64,000 bases of DNA from Candidatus Eiseniibacteriota bacterium. GTDB taxonomy: Bacteria > Eisenbacteria > RBG-16-71-46 > CAIMUX01. The notes under the pieces are model-generated. The model saw only the letters and a list, made by a program, of their open reading frames with translations, searched no databases and was not told the DNA's origin. Shown here in pieces: positions 26,135 to 38,100 of the stretch (position 1 is the first letter of the stretch; every line of letters begins with the position of its first letter). Both the position numbers and the translations under genes were made by a program. The stretch spans positions 372,001 through 436,000 of the forward strand of contig JACKCR010000002.1 of NCBI GenBank assembly GCA_020633975.1, written 5' to 3'.

Positions 26135-27325
26135 ATGGATCTGCGTCGGCTGCTCGAGAAGATGATGGACACCGGAGCGAGTGACCTCCACCTGAAGACC
26201 GGCACGCGGCCGATCCTTCGAGTCGACGGCGTGCTCGGGCCCACAGACGATCCGCCGCTCAACTCCAAAGACCTCGATGCGATCTGTGATCAGGTTCTGA
26301 CTCCGAAGCAAAAGGAGCAGTACCTCCGCGAACGCGAGATCGACTTCGCGTTCGGCGTTCCCGGGCTCGCGCGGTTCCGCGCGAACTTCTTCTACCAGCG
26401 AGGGACGGCGGCGATGGCCGTCCGTCACGTTCCGCTCGGTGTTCCCGCGATCGAAGATCTCAACCTTCCCCCGATCGTCGAACAGCTGTCGTCTCGTGCA
26501 CGTGGTCTCATCCTCGTGACCGGCACGGTCGGATCCGGAAAGTCGACCACGCTCGCGTCGATGATCGACTGCATCAACCGGAGCGAGGCGCGCAACGTGA
26601 TCACGGTCGAGGATCCGATCGAGTTCCTCCACCGCGACGAGAAGTCGATCATCAACCAGCGTGAGGTCGGTCTCGACACCGGAACCTATCTCTCCGCCCT
26701 CAAGCACATTCTCCGTCAGGACCCGGATGTCATCCTCTTGGGAGAGATTCGAGACCAGGAGACGATGTCGATCGCGCTCATGGCGGCCGACACCGGGCAC
26801 CTGGTGCTCTCGACCCTCCACACGATCGACGCCCCCCAGACGGTGAACCGAATCCTGTCCTTCTATCCTCCTCACCAGCACGCAGAAATCCGCTTCCTGC
26901 TAGCGAGTACGCTTCAGGCCGTCATCTCTCAGCGCCTCATCCAGAGGGCCGAGGGGAAGGGGCGAGTCCCGGCCGTCGAGGTCATGCTCAATACGGCAGC
27001 GATCGGGGACTATCTGATGTCGCCGGAAAAGACCCTCATGATAAAGTCCGCAATCCAGGAGGGTGCCCAGCAGTACGGCATGCAGACGTTCGATCAGTCT
27101 CTCATGTCGCTCTTCACGCAGGGACTCATCACCTACGATGCGGCGATGCAGAACGCTTCGAACCCGTCGGAGCTCGATCTGCGGATGCGGGGTATCAGCT
27201 CTTCGAGCGACACGACCTGGTCCGCCTTCGAGGGGCAGACGAAGGAAGAGGAGGAAGAGGAGGGGGCCGGTAAGACACTATCCCAGGAACCGCCTGATGT
27301 TCCGAAGGGGATAACGAAGTACTGA
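26135..27325 (+). CDS. pilT: Type IV pilus retraction ATPase PilT
   Basis: A 396-residue secretion-type hexameric ATPase that drives pilus retraction and twitching. Order: N-terminal PAS-like domain ([18 protein letters not shown]), Walker [16 protein letters not shown], Asp box VEDPIEFLH, Walker [12 protein letters not shown], His box [12 protein letters not shown], and the PilT-specific AIREG-like segment ([17 protein letters not shown]). The C-terminus has a poly-Glu patch and extra 40 residues. It sits between accB and accC with normal spacing (40 and 19 bases), an unusual position. No other pilus gene is in view. Confidence 0.95.
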   Translation: MDLRRLLEKMMDTGASDLHLKTGTRPILRVDGVLGPTDDPPLNSKDLDAICDQVLTPKQKEQYLREREIDFAFGVPGLARFRANFFYQRGTAAMAVRHVPLGVPAIEDLNLPPIVEQLSSRARGLILVTGTVGSGKSTTLASMIDCINRSEARNVITVEDPIEFLHRDEKSIINQREVGLDTGTYLSALKHILRQDPDVILLGEIRDQETMSIALMAADTGHLVLSTLHTIDAPQTVNRILSFYPPHQHAEIRFLLASTLQAVISQRLIQRAEGKGRVPAVEVMLNTAAIGDYLMSPEKTLMIKSAIQEGAQQYGMQTFDQSLMSLFTQGLITYDAAMQNASNPSELDLRMRGISSSSDTTWSAFEGQTKEEEEEEGAGKTLSQEPPDVPKGITKY

Positions 27326-27344
27326 GCCTGCTCCTCGGAAGCGC

Positions 27345-28730
27345 ATGTTCTCGAAAGTCCTCATCGCGAACCGCGGCGAGATCGCGGTTCGCATCATACG
27401 TGCGTGTCAGGAGCTGGGGATTTCCACCGTCGCCGTCTACTCGGAAGCGGACCGTGAGTCGCTTCACGTGCAGCTCGCCGATGAGTCGGTTTGTATCGGT
27501 CCTCCGGCCAGCAGGGAGAGCTACCTCTCCGTTCCACGGGTGATCAGCGCGGCAGAGATCACGCAGGCCGACGCGATCCACCCTGGCTATGGGTTCCTCT
27601 CCGAGAAGAGCGGGTTCGCGGAAGTCTGTGAGGCTTCCGGAATCGTCTTCATCGGACCGCCGGCCGAGGCGATCCGAGTGATGGGCGACAAGAGCGAGGC
27701 CAAGCGGACGATGATCGCGGCCGGCGTTCCCGTCGTTCCGGGAAGCGACGGCGTGCTCGAGTCCCTCGAGGAGGCGGAAGCCACGGCCGAGCGAGTCGGC
27801 TATCCAGTGATCTTGAAGGCGCGCGATGGCGGTGGTGGCAAGGGGATGCGTGTCGTCACCCGAGCCGAAGATCTGGAGAAGCAGTTCCAGATCGCGCAGG
27901 CCGAGGCCGAGGCTGCGTTCGGCAGCGGCGCGATGTACATGGAGCGGTACCTCGTCAAGCCGAGGCACGTCGAGGTGCAGCTCGCCGCGGACAAGCATGG
28001 GAACGTGATCCATCTGATGGAGCGCGACTGCTCCGTGCAGCGTCGTCATCAGAAGTTGGTGGAGGAAGCGCCCGCGCCCGGCCTCGACGAGTCGATCCGT
28101 CAACGGATGGGCGAAGTCGCCTGCGCCGGAGCTCGCGGGATCGGTTACCACAGCGTCGGGACGATGGAGTTCCTCTACGAAGACGGGGACTTCTTCTTCA
28201 TGGAGATGAACACGCGTCTCCAGGTGGAGCATCCGGTCACCGAGATGATCACCGGAGTCGACCTCGTGAAGCTCCAGATCCGGATTGCTGCGGGTGAGGA
28301 GCTCGGGCTCTCGCAAGACGACATCGTGGCGCGCGGCCACTCGATCGAGTGCCGGGTGAACGCAGAGTCGCCCTACCACAACTTCCGGCCGTCGCCCGGC
28401 ACGATCCAAGCGCTCCACATTCCTGGCGGCCCTGGGATCCGTTTCGACAGTCACGTGTACTCCGGCTACACGATCTCTCCTCACTACGATTCGATGATCG
28501 GAAAGCTCATCTCGTACGGAGGGTCGCGCGACGAAGCGATCTCTCGAATGCTGCGGGCACTCGCGGAGACGCGCATCGAAGGCGTCGACACCACGATCGC
28601 CTATCACCGCGAAGTCCTGGCGCATCCGGACTTCCAGGCGGGGAAGGTCGACACGAAGTTCATCGAGCGGATGCAATCCGGCAACGGATCCGCCAAAGGG
28701 GCAGGCAAAGGGGAACAGCCCCAGGCATGA
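27345..28730 (+). CDS. accC: Biotin carboxylase subunit of acetyl-CoA carboxylase
   Basis: A 461-residue ATP-grasp enzyme that carboxylates biotin on AccB. Seen: [20 protein letters not shown] at the start, [10 protein letters not shown], the glycine loop [34 protein letters not shown], and [20 protein letters not shown] with the catalytic Glu/Arg residues. Length is close to the family norm of about 450. The tail after residue 445 is a Gly/Lys-rich extension. The next gene overlaps its stop (ATGA). Confidence 0.96.
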   Translation: MFSKVLIANRGEIAVRIIRACQELGISTVAVYSEADRESLHVQLADESVCIGPPASRESYLSVPRVISAAEITQADAIHPGYGFLSEKSGFAEVCEASGIVFIGPPAEAIRVMGDKSEAKRTMIAAGVPVVPGSDGVLESLEEAEATAERVGYPVILKARDGGGGKGMRVVTRAEDLEKQFQIAQAEAEAAFGSGAMYMERYLVKPRHVEVQLAADKHGNVIHLMERDCSVQRRHQKLVEEAPAPGLDESIRQRMGEVACAGARGIGYHSVGTMEFLYEDGDFFFMEMNTRLQVEHPVTEMITGVDLVKLQIRIAAGEELGLSQDDIVARGHSIECRVNAESPYHNFRPSPGTIQALHIPGGPGIRFDSHVYSGYTISPHYDSMIGKLISYGGSRDEAISRMLRALAETRIEGVDTTIAYHREVLAHPDFQAGKVDTKFIERMQSGNGSAKGAGKGEQPQA

Positions 28731-29461
28731 TGAGAATCGACCTGTTCGTTACGCCTCAGGAGATCCCACTCTTCTACACGAAGGGCCGGCGCGTCGTCAT
28801 CGTCGACGTGCTCAGGGCTGGCACGACACTCTGCTACGCGCTCCAGTCCGGGGCCGAGAAGATCATTCCCGTCGATTCGATCGAAGAAGCGAAGCAGATC
28901 CTGGCGACGCTCGATCGGGAAAGCAGCCTGCTCGCGGGGGAGCAGGACGGGCAGAAGCTGGAAGGGTTCGATCTAGGGAACTCGCCGTCCGAAGTGCAGT
29001 CCGCCGGGCTTGCGGGGAAGACGATCGTCTTCGTCTCGGACGATGTCGGCCCGTTGCTGAGCCGTTCGATGGAGGCGGTGGAGAAACTCCTTCTCTCCTT
29101 CACGAACGTCGGCGCTGTGGTCGACTACCTGCTCGACTCGGGGGATCAGGAGCTCACCGTGATCTGCGCTGGGTCCGGCGGGCGGTTCGCGATGGAGGAT
29201 GCCCTCGCGGCCGGCATGCTGATCGATCGGCTGGGGCCGGTGGAGGATGACTCCGAACTCAACGACGCGGCCCGGGCCTGCTGGATTCTCTACCTGGCTC
29301 ACCGACGTAATCTGGCGCGCGCGGTTCGGACGAGTGCGGCAGGGAGAACGCTTCGCGAAAAGGAAGCGGACGGTGACGTCTCCCTCGCGCTCCAGGTGGA
29401 CTCGACACCGTTCGTCCCCCTCGTCCGTGACGGAAGGATCGTCCGGGGTACGGCCGAGTAG
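28727..29461 (+). CDS. comB: 2-phosphosulfolactate phosphatase-family protein (ComB)
   Basis: A 244-residue ComB-family protein. In methanogens ComB removes phosphate from 2-phosphosulfolactate in coenzyme M synthesis; many bacteria carry it with unclear roles. Visible: [20 protein letters not shown] near the N-terminus, an Asp/Gly-rich [19 protein letters not shown] block, [12 protein letters not shown] and [19 protein letters not shown], all family positions. It starts at ATG 28727 within the accC stop. The physiological substrate here is uncertain. Confidence 0.82.
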   Translation: MMRIDLFVTPQEIPLFYTKGRRVVIVDVLRAGTTLCYALQSGAEKIIPVDSIEEAKQILATLDRESSLLAGEQDGQKLEGFDLGNSPSEVQSAGLAGKTIVFVSDDVGPLLSRSMEAVEKLLLSFTNVGAVVDYLLDSGDQELTVICAGSGGRFAMEDALAAGMLIDRLGPVEDDSELNDAARACWILYLAHRRNLARAVRTSAAGRTLREKEADGDVSLALQVDSTPFVPLVRDGRIVRGTAE

Positions 29462-29468
29462 GGTCAAA

Positions 29469-29544
29469 GACTCGCGCCACGCGGGACGCGCCGGACGCCC
29501 CGTACCCTGACGCAGCTGCGCCAAGCAAGACGCCGTGGCGAGTC
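29469..29544. terminator. Long-range inverted repeat between convergent comB and lptG
   Basis: GACTCGCGCCACG at 29469-29481 pairs with CGTGGCGAGTC at 29534-29544, with a small bulge and a 52-base loop. It fills the 89-base gap between convergent stops, so a bidirectional 3'-end structure is plausible. There is no clear T tract. Confidence 0.35.
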
Positions 29545-29550
29545 CAGTCG

Positions 29551-30633
29551 TCAGTGAGCGACGCGTCGGAAGAGGAAGATCGCGAGTAAGAAGAAGACCA
29601 CGTTTCCGAGCCAAGCGGCTGCGGCGGGCGGGAGCGTGCCGTTGTAACCGAGTGCTTGGCCCACTCGGATGAGCCCGAAGAACGCGAATCCGATGGCGAG
29701 GGAGACGCCGATTCCCAGGGCCAGGTTTCCGCCTCGGATCACACGCATGCCGAGCCCCGCACCGAGCAGCACCATGATCACACCAGAGAGCGGATAGGAC
29801 GCGCGAAGGTGAAAGTTCGTCATGTGCTTCTGTGTTTCGCCGCCGCTCTCCTTGACCCGTCGCGCGAAGCGAAGCAGCTCGGCCATCCCTGCGTGGAACG
29901 GATCGAGGTTCCGTCTCGCGAAGTCCGCCGGCTCTTCTGAGAGTACGGTAGTCACGTACTCCTTGAACGGCATCGTGTACTCGGTCGAGTCCTGGAAGAC
30001 GCGCAGGTAGCCTCGCTCGAATCGCCAGGTTCCGTCAGGTTGGTAGCTGGCTCGATCCGCGTCGATCCGCCAGCGGATGGTCGGCGCCGCTAGCGCCTGG
30101 AGCGTCACGGACCTCAGCGCCGCGTTCCGGGCGTCGTAGAACTGGGACACCCAGAATCGGCCGGCGCCGCCGATGAGTCGCACGTTGGCTTGGCTCTCCC
30201 GGTCGGCCGTCGAGATCTTCTTGATCTCTTCCATCAGGATCCGCTTGTTCTCGACGTAGTGATACGGCGCGTACCGTTCGTTGAGGACGTACTGGGCGGC
30301 GGAGAGGAGGAGCCCGGCGAGGAGAAGTGGACGCGCGAGTCTCCACGGAGACTGGCCGGCCGACTGCATCGCCGTCAGCTCGTTCGTCTTCTTGAGCTGG
30401 CCGAGCGAGAGGATCGCGCCGAGGAGCATGGAGAGCGGGAGGATCTGGGTGAGGATGGTCGTGAGCCCGTATCCGTAGTACCGCGCGATCACCGGGAACG
30501 GCGTCTTGTAGTCGACGAACGTGTCGAGACGCTCGATCAGGTCGATCACGATGAAGAGCATGACGAGGGCCAGAAGGCTCGCGAAGAGCCAGGCCAGGAA
30601 CTGGCCGAGCAGGTAGCGGTCCAAGAGCCTCAT
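29551..30633 (-). CDS. lptG: LPS export permease LptG
   Basis: A 360-residue inner-membrane permease of the LptB2FG transporter, which pulls LPS out of the inner membrane onto LptC/LptA. The topology is standard: three N-terminal helices (LLDRYLLGQFLAWLFASLLA and following), a periplasmic beta-jellyroll region from about 130 to 260, and three C-terminal helices. TNELTAMQSAGQSPWRLARP in the cytoplasmic coupling region is a family motif. ATG 30633 overlaps the lptF stop by four bases. Length matches E. coli LptG. Confidence 0.93.
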   Translation of the reverse strand: MRLLDRYLLGQFLAWLFASLLALVMLFIVIDLIERLDTFVDYKTPFPVIARYYGYGLTTILTQILPLSMLLGAILSLGQLKKTNELTAMQSAGQSPWRLARPLLLAGLLLSAAQYVLNERYAPYHYVENKRILMEEIKKISTADRESQANVRLIGGAGRFWVSQFYDARNAALRSVTLQALAAPTIRWRIDADRASYQPDGTWRFERGYLRVFQDSTEYTMPFKEYVTTVLSEEPADFARRNLDPFHAGMAELLRFARRVKESGGETQKHMTNFHLRASYPLSGVIMVLLGAGLGMRVIRGGNLALGIGVSLAIGFAFFGLIRVGQALGYNGTLPPAAAAWLGNVVFFLLAIFLFRRVAH

Positions 30634-32006
30634 GGACGACTTCCTCCTTTGGTGCGGAGGAGGATCGGGCCGGAGGCGATGGCTCGCCGCATGAAGAGCA
30701 GACCGATCGACCCGAGGAGCAGGTTCGGGAACCACATTGCGAGCCAGGTGGGCAAGACCAACCGGTCCGCCAGCTGTTCCCCGCCGATGAGGCAGAGGTA
30801 GTAGAAGACGAAGAACACCGCACTGAGGATCCCCGCGGCGAGTCCACCGCGGCGGGAGAGGATCCCGAGGGGCGCGCCGACCATGACGAAGACGACACAG
30901 GCGACGGGGATCGATATCTTCTTGTGGATCTCCACGCTGAACTTCTGGATCCGCTTCTCGAGCCCCTGGATCTCGCGGAGCCGGGCACGAACGACCCCGA
31001 TGGCGTTCTCTTGTTCCCGGGTCCATTCGGGCGTGTCGGGTGGAGTCACCTTGCGGAACAGCCCGACGATGCCGCGGGTCCACTGTTCCCAAGGACCCTG
31101 CGGAACCACTCCGGGCTGTACCATCGCCAACTCTTCCTCGGACATGTCCAGCTGCCCAAGGGCGTCGTCCATCCGCTCCCGCTCCCTCACGATGTCTGCT
31201 TCGAGCTTCGTGATCTCTTCCTTCATGGCTCCGATCGACAGCTCCCGGTCGCTCCGCCGCCGGTTTCGACTGTCGAGGGCTTCCGCCGACTCTTCGATCT
31301 GGAGCCGCTGGTGTGCGAACGCCACGACTCGGTAGTCGCCGTCCTTGGACTCGGGGTCCGCCTCGTGCATCGTGCCGTCGTTCAGGTCCAGGACGAGGAG
31401 CCCGAGGTCGGGGCGGAAGGAGAGGGTCCCGGACTTGGCGAGGACGGTTCGGGGGTTCCTGGGATCTGCCTTCGCGTCCAGGATCAGGATGTCCTGCATG
31501 GCTCCCGTCCGGTCGTCGAGCTGGTTGATCCGGATGGCGTATCCCTGGAATGCGTCGTTGATCACCCCCTCGCGGATCTGGACGGTGGGATTCTTCCGGT
31601 TGATCTCGTAGAGGAGACTCGCGTACCTGTAGTTGCTCTCCGGGAGGATGTAGTTATTGAACGCTGCCAAGACGGCCGCCAGAATCACCGAGGCGACGAG
31701 ACTGGGCGCGACGATCTGCCGAAGGTGGACCCCGCTGGCCCGGAGGGCGGTGATTTCGTTGTCCTGGCTCATCCGACCGTAGGTCATGAGCACGGCGACC
31801 AAGACCCCGCACGGGACGGACAGGGCGACCATCCAACCCAAAGCCAGGAGGAAGAGTTGGCTGACGGCGGAGAGACCGACGCCTCGGCCGAGTAGCATGT
31901 CGAGCAGATCGAGCCACATCTCCATCGTGAGGAGGAATGTGATGAACCCGAACCCGATGAAGAACGGGCGGGTGAGGGATGTGAGGATGTATCGGTGGAG
32001 AATCAC
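30630..32006 (-). CDS. lptF: LPS export permease LptF with an enlarged periplasmic region
   Basis: The second permease subunit of LptB2FG. Three helices open the protein, with YGRMSQDNEITALRASGVHL as the coupling-helix motif, and three close it. At 458 residues it is about 90 longer than E. coli LptF. The extra length falls between the jellyroll and the C-terminal helices, roughly residues 240-350, where Glu/Arg/Met-rich sequence (SIGAMKEEITKLEADIVRER) predicts a coiled coil. The gene precedes lptG on the minus strand and is divergent from sprA. Function is secure; the insert is the unusual part. Confidence 0.93.
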   Translation of the reverse strand: MILHRYILTSLTRPFFIGFGFITFLLTMEMWLDLLDMLLGRGVGLSAVSQLFLLALGWMVALSVPCGVLVAVLMTYGRMSQDNEITALRASGVHLRQIVAPSLVASVILAAVLAAFNNYILPESNYRYASLLYEINRKNPTVQIREGVINDAFQGYAIRINQLDDRTGAMQDILILDAKADPRNPRTVLAKSGTLSFRPDLGLLVLDLNDGTMHEADPESKDGDYRVVAFAHQRLQIEESAEALDSRNRRRSDRELSIGAMKEEITKLEADIVRERERMDDALGQLDMSEEELAMVQPGVVPQGPWEQWTRGIVGLFRKVTPPDTPEWTREQENAIGVVRARLREIQGLEKRIQKFSVEIHKKISIPVACVVFVMVGAPLGILSRRGGLAAGILSAVFFVFYYLCLIGGEQLADRLVLPTWLAMWFPNLLLGSIGLLFMRRAIASGPILLRTKGGSRP

Positions 32007-32049
32007 GGGCTTTCCGGTCCAAGAGCTTCAGGCGTCGACGGTTTCGGGA

Positions 32050-32095
32050 CTATACCCCGGAAAGAGAGAAACTCTCCAGGGAGCGGGGAGTATAG
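32050..32095. promoter_or_regulatory. Inverted -10-like repeats between divergent lptF and sprA
   Basis: CTATAC at 32050-32055 and GTATAG at 32090-32095 face each other around a GAGAG-AAA-CTCTC mini-hairpin (32064-32076). Read on the minus strand they give TATAGT and TATACT, good -10 hexamers toward lptF. The 147-base gap 32007-32153 therefore likely holds divergent promoters; the -35 boxes are not clear. Confidence 0.4.
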
Positions 32096-32153
32096 CCACA
32101 GGAGCCAGGGAGTTCATCGAGGGGACCGCCTTCGAGCGGCGCGGTGAGGCGAG

Positions 32154-35100
32154 TTGAAGACCTCCTTCTTCCATTCCATGACCGCACACCGAGTCGCCGC
32201 GGCGCTGGCCGTGCTGGTCATTTCCATCCTCGTGAGTAGCTGCGGCCGGTCCCAGTCGGGCTGGGTTGGACGCGGAGGGTCGATCTTTGCCGGTGGCGGC
32301 AAGGCGGAGCCCGAGCTCGAAGAGGAAACAGCGCCTCCGGACACCGGACGAGGCAGGGGCCCGGCCCGCACGCTGGAGGAGATCGCCGCCCAATACGATC
32401 AAGAGGTGGAGCCCACGCGTCCGGACCGGTCTGCACAGTCCGGCAGGAAGCGGCCTACATCCGTGCGGGAGCGTGCCGCGCGCCTCGACTCTCTCCGCAC
32501 CGCGACCACTCCAGGTGCGATCCGCCCGGCCGACGTAGCTCGGGTAGAGGCGGCGAGAGCCGAGAGCCTCTCCGGATTCTGGACTGCCCGTCGGGATTCC
32601 CTCGCGGCCATCGGGGCGGAAGTGCCGGACTCCTTGACCGCCCGGGTCGATAGTCTCGCCCGAGTGGCGGAGTCTGCGGCATCCAGGGCCGCCGAAGCGG
32701 ACGCTTCGGAGATCGCCGACGCGGAGTTGGAGGAGCTGGCTGGCGCGGAAGCGGACACCACCGACGTGATCCCGGATTGGGTGTCTGAAGCGAGCGGGGT
32801 CTCCACGTGGACCCCCGACCAGATGCCCGAGGAGGCGTACTTCGAAACGCCGGCCGAGGCGAGGCTCGGTTCCGCTTTCCGGCCCTTCGCTCAATCGGAG
32901 CAGCTCGATCCAGCCCAGGACGCGTGGCTCTACCGGATGGCACAGACGCGGCGGCTCCGGGCCGAGGCGCGACAGAGCCCGATTCTCGGGCCGTCGGCCA
33001 AGACGGTCATCGACACGACCGAGTTCCGCCCCTGGACGCCCGACGGTCCCGAACTCAAAGCGCAAGACTTCATCTCGCACCAGTACGCGTTCGACTACGA
33101 GCAGATGCGGATCACATTCGACAACCTCTACGACTCTCGTGTTCCCGTCCGTCCCAAGCTCGTGCTCTCCATGGATGAATACATCCGTCGCCTCGAGTCC
33201 GACGCCATTCATAGGCTCTGGACGGATGCGTTCCACGAGGACCTCGCCCGCACGGATCGGAAGAAGGGCCAGGATCGTCTCATCAACCTCGACATCCCAG
33301 TCGAGCTTCCCGGCGGACTCCAGGGAATCTTCGGAAAGGGCAAGCCGAGCCTGTCGGTGAGCGGATCGGAAACGATCTCTCTCCAGGGACGAAGCCGGTG
33401 GTTCCCCAACATGGCCGCGACCGAGACCCAGGGCGGACAGTCCAAGTTTCCCCAGCTCACGATGGAGCAGAAGCTCAATCTCCGGCTCACCGGAACCATC
33501 GGAGACAAGGTCACCGTCGACGTCGAGCAGTCGAGCGAGAGCGACACCCCGCTCGCGAACCGGATCAAGATCCGCTACAACGGCTACGAGGACGAGATCG
33601 TGCAGCGGGTCGAACTCGGAAACACGAGCCTCCGGCTTCCCGGCACCAAGTACGTTTCGTTCAACGGCCAGGCCGAGGGGCTCTTCGGGATCAACGCGCT
33701 CGCCAAGCTCGGCGACGTCGACTTCAACCTCATCCTCTCCAAGCAGGAGGGCAAGAGTGACGAGAAGTCGATCAAGCTCACCGCCGAGGTGCAGACGGTT
33801 CGGATCGAAGACTACGACTACGTAGCGGGGACGTTCTTCTTCCTGCGGGATCCGGACGGGTGTCCATGGCGTCTCGAGACGATCCAGCTCTATCTGGACG
33901 ACCAGGACCAATCCAACGACACCGAGCAGAACGCGATTCCCGCGACGGCGACGCTGAACGGCGAGGCTCCCGTGGGAGACGAACCGCTCTACGAAGGGAA
34001 GTTCCACCAACTCGAGGAGGGCGTCGACTTCGACATCGTCTCGCCTTGGTTCTACTACGGCCACCCCGCGATCCAGCTGAGGCGTCCGATCGTCGATACG
34101 CAGACGGTGCTCGCGGTCCAGCTCACCGGGACGGCACTCGATCCTGTGGATCTCTCCGACGACGGACCGATCCGAGTGGGGGGCGTGGAAGGCGGCAAGG
34201 TCTACCTCGCGATGCTCCGGCCCGTGAGGTCGAACCCACGGGATCTCGCTTCCGGCCCGTGGGGGAGCCTCGCGAAGTACGAGATGAAGAACGTCTACGA
34301 TCTCGGGGCACGCAACGTCCTCCAAGAAGGCTTCGAGATGAAGATCCGCCGGAAGTACTACTCCGGTGAGGAGAAGGAACCGGATCGCACCGACGACGGA
34401 GTGACGCTTCTCGAGGTCACCGGTCTCGACCGCCAAACCGAGACCGGCGGAGACGTCCAGGCGGGGCCGGACGATCTCCCGGACACGCGTCTGCGTTCGT
34501 TCGACCTCGGGCGCGGGTTCATCATCTTTCCGGACCTTCGGCCGTTCGACCCTTCGCTATCCGATCTCTGTCTGGAAGCGGACTGCAACTACTGCCGCGT
34601 CAATCCGAACGCGTACGCCACGATGGGTGCTCGGAACATGGCGTGGACGACGCTCGACTCCACGGCGTACCGGGCACCGGATCTCTACAATCAGGATCTC
34701 CGCAGCGCTCCCAACAAGGACGAGTTCAGCAAGTACTACCTCGAAGTGACGTACCGGAGCCCGATCTCGAGCATCCGTCTTCCTGCCTTCAACATCATCG
34801 AAGGCAGCGAGTCGGTCGTCGTGAGCGGAAGGAAGCTGCAGCGGGACGTCCACTACCGGATCGACTACAACCTCGGTGAGATCGAGATCTTGGACGCCGC
34901 GGGAGTCAGCGAGACGGAAGACATCAGCGTGTCCTACTCCCACGTGCCTTTCGGTGGAGGTGGGGGACAGAAGACGCTGGCCGGTGTCTCCGCCTTCATC
35001 CGGCCCGAAGGCGCGAAGTGGAATGTGTCGTCTACCTGGCTCTTCGAGAGCAAGGGTGGTGTTCCGGGTCTGGAAGGGAACCGGCCCCGTCTCGGCGAGG

Positions 35101-38100
35101 AGCCGTCGAGAACGCTCGTCGGCGAGTTTGCGGGCCAGTATCTGACCGATTCGTGGTGGCTGACGGACATGGTCGACAAGCTACCGTTCCTCAATGCGCG
35201 TGAGGCGTCCCGTTTCGAGCTGGAAGGAGGAATCGGAGTCTCGATTCCGAACCCGAACACGAAGAATCAGCTCTATATCGACGACTTCGAAGGCGCCAAG
35301 GACGTCAGCTTCCTCTCGATCTCGCGAAGGGCGTGGCGGCCCGCGAGCATACCTCTCCGCGTGCTGCAGGAGGAGGGCGGCTCCGTCCTCGATGCCTCCG
35401 GGCGCAAAGGCGAGGTCATCTGGTACTCCCCGAGGAAGGCCGCCCAGGAGTTCGATCTCCAGCCGACGCTCGAGCGGACCGAAGGCGACAACAACCGGCC
35501 CGTCATCGAACTCTACTTCGCTCCTCGCGGAGCGACGGAGGAGGAGCGACGCGAGTCGTGGGTCGGATTGTCACAGCCGCTTTCTACGCGCAATGGCCTC
35601 AACTTCTCGACTGCACAGTTCCTCGACATCTGGATCAACGACGGAGTCCCTTATGAGGACCGGAACGAACGCGAGGGAACGCTCTACTTGGAACTGGGGC
35701 AGGTCAGCGAGGACGCGATCTGGCAGCGGAACGACCTGTTCGCCGACCAATCGACTTGGCAGGTGTTCTCGCCCAACGATTCCCTCGATACCGAAGACGT
35801 CATCACCCGGGACGGGCAGCTCGACTTCAACGATCGCGACAACGAGGACACCGGACTCGACAACCGGCTCGCGCGCGACCCGGCCGATGGGTTCGACGAC
35901 TACAAGTTCTCGGAGACCAATGCGCAGGACGATGGCGAGTACCAGCCGATCGAGTTCCGCTACATCAACGGTACCGAGGGCAACCAGGAACTCGATACGG
36001 AGGACTTGAACGGGGACGGAAACATCGACACGTTCGAGTCGTACTTCGAGATCGCCCTCGATCTGGCCGACGAGTCACTCTGGGAAACGGACGTGCGGCG
36101 TGACTTCGTGGTCAGCGATCCGGGCGAGCCGCTCACCGAGACCCCGGCCGATTCCAGTGGTTGGCGCCGACTCCGGGTGGCCCTCTCGGACGAGGACCGT
36201 GTGCGCTTGTGGCAGAGCGGTGCCGGAGATCCGATCTGGGAACAGATCTTCCAAGCGCGTCTCTGGTTCACCGGGTTCAGCGGCGAGCGTGAGCGGGTGC
36301 AGATCGCGGGAATCGAGGTGATCGGAAACCGCTGGCTCGAGAGTCCGCTCACCGACCTCGCTGGACGGGAACTCGACCCAACCGATATCCGCCCCGGCGA
36401 GGACTTCTACGTCGGCGTCGTCAACAACAAGGACGACGCTGCGATCTATGATCCTCCGTTCGAGCCCCAGACGAACCGCGACGACAACACGACGGAACGG
36501 GAACAGTCCATCGCCCTGGAGCTCCGAGGTCTCCAGCCCGGGCACCGCGCGGCGGCCTTCAAGACCTACCCCCAGAAGCAGGACTTCTCGACCCTCTACG
36601 AGGAGTTGGAGTTCTACCTGAACAGCAGAGATGTGGCAGGAAGCGCAGACCTCATGTTCTCGGTTCGGTTGAGCCGGGATGCGGCCACGGACACGCTCAA
36701 CTACTACGAGTACAGAACGCCGGTGCCAGACGGATGGGTGTTGGAGTCGGTGGACCTCGCGGAGTGGTCCCGACTCCAGCTCTCCACTCCGAACGAACTG
36801 ACGGACCGAGTCGAAGAGGACTTGGGTGGCGGACGCTCCATCATCCGACGGGGGGAGCCGAGCCTCAACGAGATCCGAATGGTCTCCTTTGCCGTGGAGA
36901 ACGTCGGGAGGACCTCCCTTCCGGACGGAAGCGTCTGGGTGAACGAGTTCAGGCTCAACGGGGTGAAGAAGGACAAGGGCGTCGCTGCGCGGGCAAGCGT
37001 GGATATGAAGCTCTCGAACGTGGGTACTCTCTTTGCCGGCGTGGAACGGAAGGGAGCGGACTTCCTCTCGATCGGACAGGATCAGGGGAGCGGTACGACG
37101 ACCACCGTTTCGAACTTCCGCGGGTCGATGAACCTGGACCGTTTCTGGGAATCCTCGGGGATCACGGTGCCATTGACCGTGAGCCAAAGCCGCGACCGGC
37201 GCGTGCCGAAATTCCAACCGAACAAGGACCTGATCCTCGAGAACCCGCGAGAGGACGACATCACCGAGTTGGTCAACCAGAGTCTCCAGCTCAGCTACAA
37301 GAAGAGCGCCTCCCAACGAGGTTGGATGCGGTACCTGGTCGATCCGTTCTCGGGCAACTTCGATTGGCGACGGGCCGAGGAGTTCACGCCAACCCGGCGG
37401 GACACGACGGTGACCAAGAGCGCATCGCTGCGTTGGTCTCTCGGACTCACGGATCAGGGGAAGATCAAGCTGGGAAGCGCGACGAAGGGGCCGTTCAAGA
37501 ACGCGGAGATCAACCTTCTTCCAACTCTCTTGTCCTGGAGCTACGGGCGATCTACGACCGAAGTGGACCGCTACTCGCGGACGGACCTCTCGCAGGAGTT
37601 CACGAGATCGGGCGTGACGAACTCCCGATCCACGACCCTCGGGCTCGGAGCGAAGCTGCAGCCGATCCGATCGGTGACCTACTCCTACAACAGCGGGCGC
37701 AACCTGGAACTGACGGAGTCCGAGAAGAAGCTCTTCGGGGTCGGCCTGGGCCACGAGGTGAGCCGAGCCCAGTCCGTCGACGCGAACTACGACGTTCCGA
37801 TCCTGCGCACCGCGTTGTCTCCACGGATCAACTGGAGGAGCTCGTCGACCCTCTCGCTCTACCAGGCGGGGGGAACGCAGGAAGGCGAACCCGAGCGCAC
37901 GAACGGGCTCACGAACCAGCACACGACGAGCATTTCTGGCCGCTTCGACCCCGCAAAGCTCAAGGCGGCGTTCGAGAACATGCCGTTCTTCGGCGCGGGG
38001 CCGGACTCCGCGGGCAGTCGATCGAGTCGGAGGTCCTCGCGCGATGCCGGGTTCAGGTTCGACCCGGTGTCCGTCACGTACTCCTTCGGTGAGAGCTCGT

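Noticed and set aside
32028-34436. Open frame of about 800 codons on the minus strand opposite the start of sprA
   Set aside because: It overlaps the SprA N-terminal domains and the lptF-sprA promoter gap; low-complexity shadow.
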